This document shows, one piece after another, positions 6,076 through 9,516 of a DNA stretch of 9,516 bases. Source of the DNA: M55B174 sp034716235 (GTDB taxonomy: Bacteria > Patescibacteriota > Minisyncoccia > CAIUEV01 > JAHKAQ01); assembly GCA_034716235.1 (NCBI GenBank), contig JAYEHH010000031.1, forward strand, positions 1 to 9,516, written 5' to 3'. The translations under genes and the position numbers were made by a program. Numbering within the stretch: the first letter of the stretch is position 1; every line of letters begins with the position of its first letter. Under the pieces are notes generated by a model. The model was not told the origin of the DNA, did not search any database, and worked only from the letters and a program-made list of their open reading frames with translations.

Positions 6076-7356
6076 ATGAAGTCTAAAGTCCATCAAAAAC
6101 GAGAAGCAGTTATTAAAGTAGAAAATCTTTCTAAGAATTTTAAGATTCCTCATGAAAAGACGGACACCCTAAGAGGCTCTTTTGTTAATCTGCTTAAGAA
6201 AAAAACTTACGAATCATTTAAGGCACTAAACAAAGTGTCTTTTGAAGTGAAAGAGGGAGAGTTTTTTGGTATTATTGGTCGCAATGGCTCCGGCAAATCT
6301 ACTCTCTTAAAAATTCTAGCTGGTATTTATGGACCAGACCAAGGGAAAGTGGAAATCAAGGGTGGCGTTTCTCCTTTTTTGGAATTAGGAGTGGGATTTA
6401 ATATGGAACTTTCTGGAAGAGACAATATTTATCTTAACGGCTCCGTTTTAGGTCTTAAGAAAAAAGAAATTGATGAAAAATATGATGCTATTGTTGAGTT
6501 TTCAGAATTAAACAGATTTATTGATCAAAAACTTAAAAATTATTCCTCTGGGATGCAGGTCCGGTTAGCTTTCTCAGTGGCAATTTATGCTAATAAGGAT
6601 ATTTTGTTAATGGATGAAGTTTTAGCGGTAGGGGACAGTAATTTTCAGCGAAAGTGTTTGGAAGAATTTCAACGTTATCGGAAAGCAAGAAAAACTGTTG
6701 TTTTAGTCAGTCATGATATTGATGTGGCAAGAAAGTTTTGTGATAGGATTTTACTTTTAGACAAGGGAAGAAATATTATATTAGACACCGCAGATAAGGC
6801 AGTTAATGAGTATGTAAAACGTAATATGATTGATGAGGAAAAAAGATTTAAAAAGGAGAAACAATCCAATAAAGATGATTCGAAACATACAAATAAGAGA
6901 GGGAGTGATAGGGACAAATTGGAAATAACCAAAGTTGAATTTTTGGATAGTTCAGAGAACCCAAAACAAATCTTTAAAACTGGCGAAGATATTATTGCCA
7001 GAATAAGTTATAACGCTAAAGAAAAAATTGAAAAACCAATTTTTGGTGTTGGATTTTATACCCCAGAAGGTGTTTATATCACTGGTCCTAATACTCAAAC
7101 ATCTTATTTTTTAATTAAGAAGTTAGCAGGGAAAGGTTTTGTAGATTGCACAATAATAAAAAATCCTTTTTTGGGAGGGACGTATCAATTCACAGCCGCT
7201 ATTTTTAATACAAATGGTTTTTTGCCTTATGACTTTCGTGAGAGGGAATATGAGTTTACCATTCTTGAGAACGAGAAAAATCAGTATGGGGTAATTAAAC
7301 TTAATCATAAATGGAAACACGAGAAAATAGAAAAGCCGGATTTAATGGTTAAGTAG
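6076..7356 (+). CDS. wzt: ABC polysaccharide exporter ATPase with Wzt C-terminal domain
   Basis: This 426-residue protein has two parts. Residues about 10-245 form the ATPase: Walker A G68-T76 (GRNGSGKST, K74), signature SSGMQ at 157-161 in place of LSGGQ as is normal in this family, Walker B ILLMDE with D180-E181, and switch histidine H213 in VSHD. A highly charged linker spans about 248-280. After it comes a beta-rich domain (about 281-415, including FGVGFYTPEGVYITG and GGTYQFTAAIF) that matches the Wzt C-terminal carbohydrate-binding module. In studied O-antigen exporters this module recognises the modified non-reducing end of the glycan before export. It would pair with the permease at 2642-3436. 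It follows the epimerase gene by five bases with no Shine-Dalgarno site. Its last eight bases overlap the end of the convergent glycosyltransferase gene. KpsT- or TagH-like ATPases are alternatives, but the C-terminal module favours Wzt. Confidence 0.94.
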   Translation: MKSKVHQKREAVIKVENLSKNFKIPHEKTDTLRGSFVNLLKKKTYESFKALNKVSFEVKEGEFFGIIGRNGSGKSTLLKILAGIYGPDQGKVEIKGGVSPFLELGVGFNMELSGRDNIYLNGSVLGLKKKEIDEKYDAIVEFSELNRFIDQKLKNYSSGMQVRLAFSVAIYANKDILLMDEVLAVGDSNFQRKCLEEFQRYRKARKTVVLVSHDIDVARKFCDRILLLDKGRNIILDTADKAVNEYVKRNMIDEEKRFKKEKQSNKDDSKHTNKRGSDRDKLEITKVEFLDSSENPKQIFKTGEDIIARISYNAKEKIEKPIFGVGFYTPEGVYITGPNTQTSYFLIKKLAGKGFVDCTIIKNPFLGGTYQFTAAIFNTNGFLPYDFREREYEFTILENEKNQYGVIKLNHKWKHEKIEKPDLMVK

Positions 7357-9516
7357 GTTTTTGTTTTTGCTTTCTGTCTTGTATAATCTTTTTTCTGAAC
7401 CTATTAGCGTATTCTTCGCCAATATAAGAAATAGTAGAATCAATCAACTGATTGGTTTTTTCTTCCCACATGTTTTTTTCCATTATTCCTTTTGTATTAT
7501 TTAGGTAATTTGATAAAGACGAAATTCTAGTTACTTCTGGATTTTTGAATTTTTTTGTTTCATCTAATTTAGAAAACATAAGATAGAGATTATCCAAAGA
7601 ATAATATGGCTTATATTGAACTGGATCAAAAACTGGAAGTTCTCTTTTTGCAAATTTAATTATTTCGTAATCAGGCTTGCATTTTTTGGATTGGATTTTT
7701 GATCTTTTAACCAACAATATAGGAAAAAATAATATAGTGTTGCCAACAATCTTTACAATGATCCATTTTCTTCCTTTTTCTTTAGTGCTGAAAAAATGAT
7801 AAATTAGCACCATTATTTTCCAAGTAGTTTTTTTTATAGCTCTTGCAAGCTCAAAATTCTTAATGATGGTTCTGATGAAATTCCTTTGAATCAAATAATA
7901 CTTCCAGTTGTAGCTATTTTTCTTAGAGCTTCCGGAATGGTCATGATAGACAATAGCTTTTGGTGAAGAATATATTTTATAACCAAAATTTCTTGCTCTT
8001 AAGCACCAATCAACATCCTCAAAATAACCAAAATATGAATTATCGAGAGGCCCCACTGTTTTCTCATAAACATTTCTGCGAACCATGGCAGCACCGAAAC
8101 AAGCACCAAAGATTTCTTCCTCATTATCATATTGGCCAATATCAATTTGACCAATACCTCTATTGAAGGGCGATCCGTTGCTAATCATAACCGTTCCAAT
8201 AGAGTCTATTATTTTCTTATCCTTATAAAAAAGCATTTTGGCAGAAACTCCTGCAACTTGGTATTTTCCATGCTTTTCTATTGTTTTCACCATATTTTCA
8301 ATAGCATCTTCCTTGGCGACGGTGTCGTTATTGATGAAAAAAATGTATTCTCCGTTTGTTTTTGATACTGCCAAATTGTTTCCTCGGCTAAAAAACAAGT
8401 TTTTTTTAGAAACAATTAAGTTTACCCAAGGGAAACTATTTCTAACATATTCAACTGATTTATCCGACGAACCATTGTCAACCATGGTTACCTTAATGTT
8501 TTGATAAGTTTGGTTTGCAAGAGAATTAAATAATTTAGCTAAATATTTTTTCCCATTATAATTAAGAGTAATGACATCAACTTGTCCTTGATTGTATGGA
8601 GGCCTTTTTAGTTTACTTTGACTCGTAATTTTATTGATAATTTTGAAATATTTATTGGATGCTTTTTCCCAGGTAAATCTCTCGGCATTTTTTATAGCAG
8701 CTGTTGACATTTCTTTTCTTTTTTTAGCATGAGAAATAAGATATCCGACCTTTTCTTGGAATTCATGGCTTGTTTTCACTAAGAAACCAGCATTATTTTG
8801 TAGAACTTCTTTATGGGGACCAACGTCGTAAGCTACGGCAGGTACGCCGAAACTGCCAGCTTCAATTAATGGAAGATTAAATCCTTCCCATTTGGAGGCG
8901 GTTATATAAATATCAGTGGCTTGGTAAAGTATGGGCATTAGCTCAACGGGAGCGCAAACAATTGGAATTATATTCTCTTTTGCTAACCGCTCCTTATCTT
9001 TTTTATTGCCAAAACCAGCCATAATCAATTTTATATGAGAATATTTTTTCTTTAAATTTTTATAAATTTCTGTTAGTTCTTTTATGCCTTTGTATGGTTG
9101 ATCTCTATGATTTAATCTTCCAACATAAAGTAGAACAATATCATTTTCCTTTATGCCATATTTAGTTTTAAATTCTTGAATTTTCTCTTCATTAACTTGA
9201 GCATAATTGTCTGTGCCGTTATAAATTATTTCTTGTTTTTTACGAATGATTGAAGGGGTTAATGATTGAATGTAATTTGAGATAGAGATAATCCGGGTAG
9301 CTTTTGGAAAAAATAAATAATTTTGAGTGAACTTCATGTAGCCAAAAAAGAGTTTTTTCATAAAGGGGAACCCTTCGGTAGAAACCACTCCGTGATCTAC
9401 AATAATTACTGGATTTTTCATTACTCTGGACGCAATAAAAAATGGATAAGTTTCAGCAATCCACAGGTCAATATTTTCATGATTTAACCTTTTGAGAGCA
9501 TTAATGGCATTGATTT
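7349..9516 (-). CDS. Fused GT4-GT2 glycosyltransferase, 5' end beyond the window
   Basis: At least 721 residues are encoded. The frame stays open through the right edge, adding 31 codons upstream of the ATG at 9421, so that ATG is internal: the added residues include DLWIAETYPFFIASRV, which leads naturally into KNPVIIVDHG of a GT4 fold. Numbering from the first complete codon (9514), residues 1-285 are the GT-B type GT4 part, with SNYIQS, YVGRLNH and the EX7E motif E210-E218 in WEGFNLPLIEA. Residues 311-560 are a GT-A type GT2 part: DVITLNYNG from 313, VDNGSSDKS from 345, NND 395-397, and GYFEDVDW with E499-D500. A tail of about 150 residues has a hydrophobic stretch (WIIVKIVGNTILFFPILLV) and a lysine-rich end, and I do not recognise it. 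The enzyme likely adds two successive sugars in the same glycan pathway. It is convergent with wzt, with an 8-bp 3' overlap. The GT2 half is paralogous to the gene at 149-1240. Confidence 0.9.
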   Translation of the reverse strand, partial: INAINALKRLNHENIDLWIAETYPFFIASRVMKNPVIIVDHGVVSTEGFPFMKKLFFGYMKFTQNYLFFPKATRIISISNYIQSLTPSIIRKKQEIIYNGTDNYAQVNEEKIQEFKTKYGIKENDIVLLYVGRLNHRDQPYKGIKELTEIYKNLKKKYSHIKLIMAGFGNKKDKERLAKENIIPIVCAPVELMPILYQATDIYITASKWEGFNLPLIEAGSFGVPAVAYDVGPHKEVLQNNAGFLVKTSHEFQEKVGYLISHAKKRKEMSTAAIKNAERFTWEKASNKYFKIINKITSQSKLKRPPYNQGQVDVITLNYNGKKYLAKLFNSLANQTYQNIKVTMVDNGSSDKSVEYVRNSFPWVNLIVSKKNLFFSRGNNLAVSKTNGEYIFFINNDTVAKEDAIENMVKTIEKHGKYQVAGVSAKMLFYKDKKIIDSIGTVMISNGSPFNRGIGQIDIGQYDNEEEIFGACFGAAMVRRNVYEKTVGPLDNSYFGYFEDVDWCLRARNFGYKIYSSPKAIVYHDHSGSSKKNSYNWKYYLIQRNFIRTIIKNFELARAIKKTTWKIMVLIYHFFSTKEKGRKWIIVKIVGNTILFFPILLVKRSKIQSKKCKPDYEIIKFAKRELPVFDPVQYKPYYSLDNLYLMFSKLDETKKFKNPEVTRISSLSNYLNNTKGIMEKNMWEEKTNQLIDSTISYIGEEYANRFRKKIIQDRKQKQKPT

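Noticed and set aside
5543..6169. Exact 13-base match AAGACGGACACCC at 5543-5555 and 6157-6169
   Set aside because: Both copies are inside unrelated coding sequences. About one chance match of this length is expected in a window this size.
149..7356. Recoded TGA (as in some CPR lineages such as Gracilibacteria and SR1), suggested by no gene stopping with TGA
   Set aside because: No long frame contains an in-frame TGA, and all proteins are full length under the ordinary bacterial code. Eight stops are too few to infer anything from absence of TGA.
7330..7375. T-rich sequence after the wzt stop as a rightward terminator
   Set aside because: The T runs are interrupted and lie within the coding sequence of the opposite gene, and only a weak mismatched stem precedes them.
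7960..8504. Rightward frames of 68-88 codons opposite the GT4-GT2 gene
   Set aside because: They lie entirely antisense to conserved glycosyltransferase motifs, overlap each other in several frames, and show no recognisable protein features.

Overview
The window is AT-rich (roughly one third G+C), densely packed bacterial DNA holding most of a surface-polysaccharide biosynthesis and export cluster, with a two-gene AbiE-type toxin-antitoxin cassette set inside it. Seven genes read rightward and one large gene, cut by the right edge, reads leftward. No tRNA, rRNA, CRISPR array, transposase or convincing intrinsic terminator was seen. The host is probably a member of the Candidate Phyla Radiation (Patescibacteria, Parcubacteria-like). 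This is inference from the AT-rich compact layout, the absence of Shine-Dalgarno sequences, and GC-rich intergenic elements ending in CGGGAATGACAG, a type of repeat I associate with those genomes. No phylogenetic marker gene is present. Ordinary code-11 translation works throughout: every long frame is intact and the eight stops are TAA or TAG.

Layout. 1-148: GC-rich repeat with a small hairpin, a possible promoter, and three tandem AATTATC units. 149-1240: family 2 glycosyltransferase. 1289-2617: UDP-glucose 6-dehydrogenase (ugd). 2642-3436: ABC-2 polysaccharide export permease (wzm). 3437-3539: the best promoter in the window plus a possible operator and a tiny leader ORF. 3540-4160 and 4150-4944: AbiEi-like antitoxin and AbiEii-like nucleotidyltransferase toxin, overlapping by 11 bp. 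4945-5113: second copy of the GC-rich repeat. 5114-6070: nucleotide-sugar 4-epimerase, probably acting on UDP-glucuronate. 6076-7356: export ATPase with a C-terminal Wzt-type sugar-binding domain (wzt). 7349-9516, minus strand: a two-domain GT4-GT2 glycosyltransferase whose 5' end lies beyond the window.

How the genes fit together (inference from families). Ugd would oxidise UDP-glucose to UDP-glucuronate. The epimerase could convert that to UDP-galacturonate. The GT2 and GT4-GT2 enzymes would build the glycan on the cytoplasmic face. Wzm and Wzt would export it, with the Wzt C-terminal domain recognising the finished chain. This points to a uronic-acid-containing capsule, O-antigen-like or glycoprotein-linked surface glycan.

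The most notable features are: the AbiE cassette, with its own promoter, separating the two subunits of one transporter; the paired GC-rich repeats, which keep a hairpin while changing its sequence; the fused GT4-GT2 enzyme with an unrecognised tail of about 150 residues; and uniform absence of Shine-Dalgarno sites.
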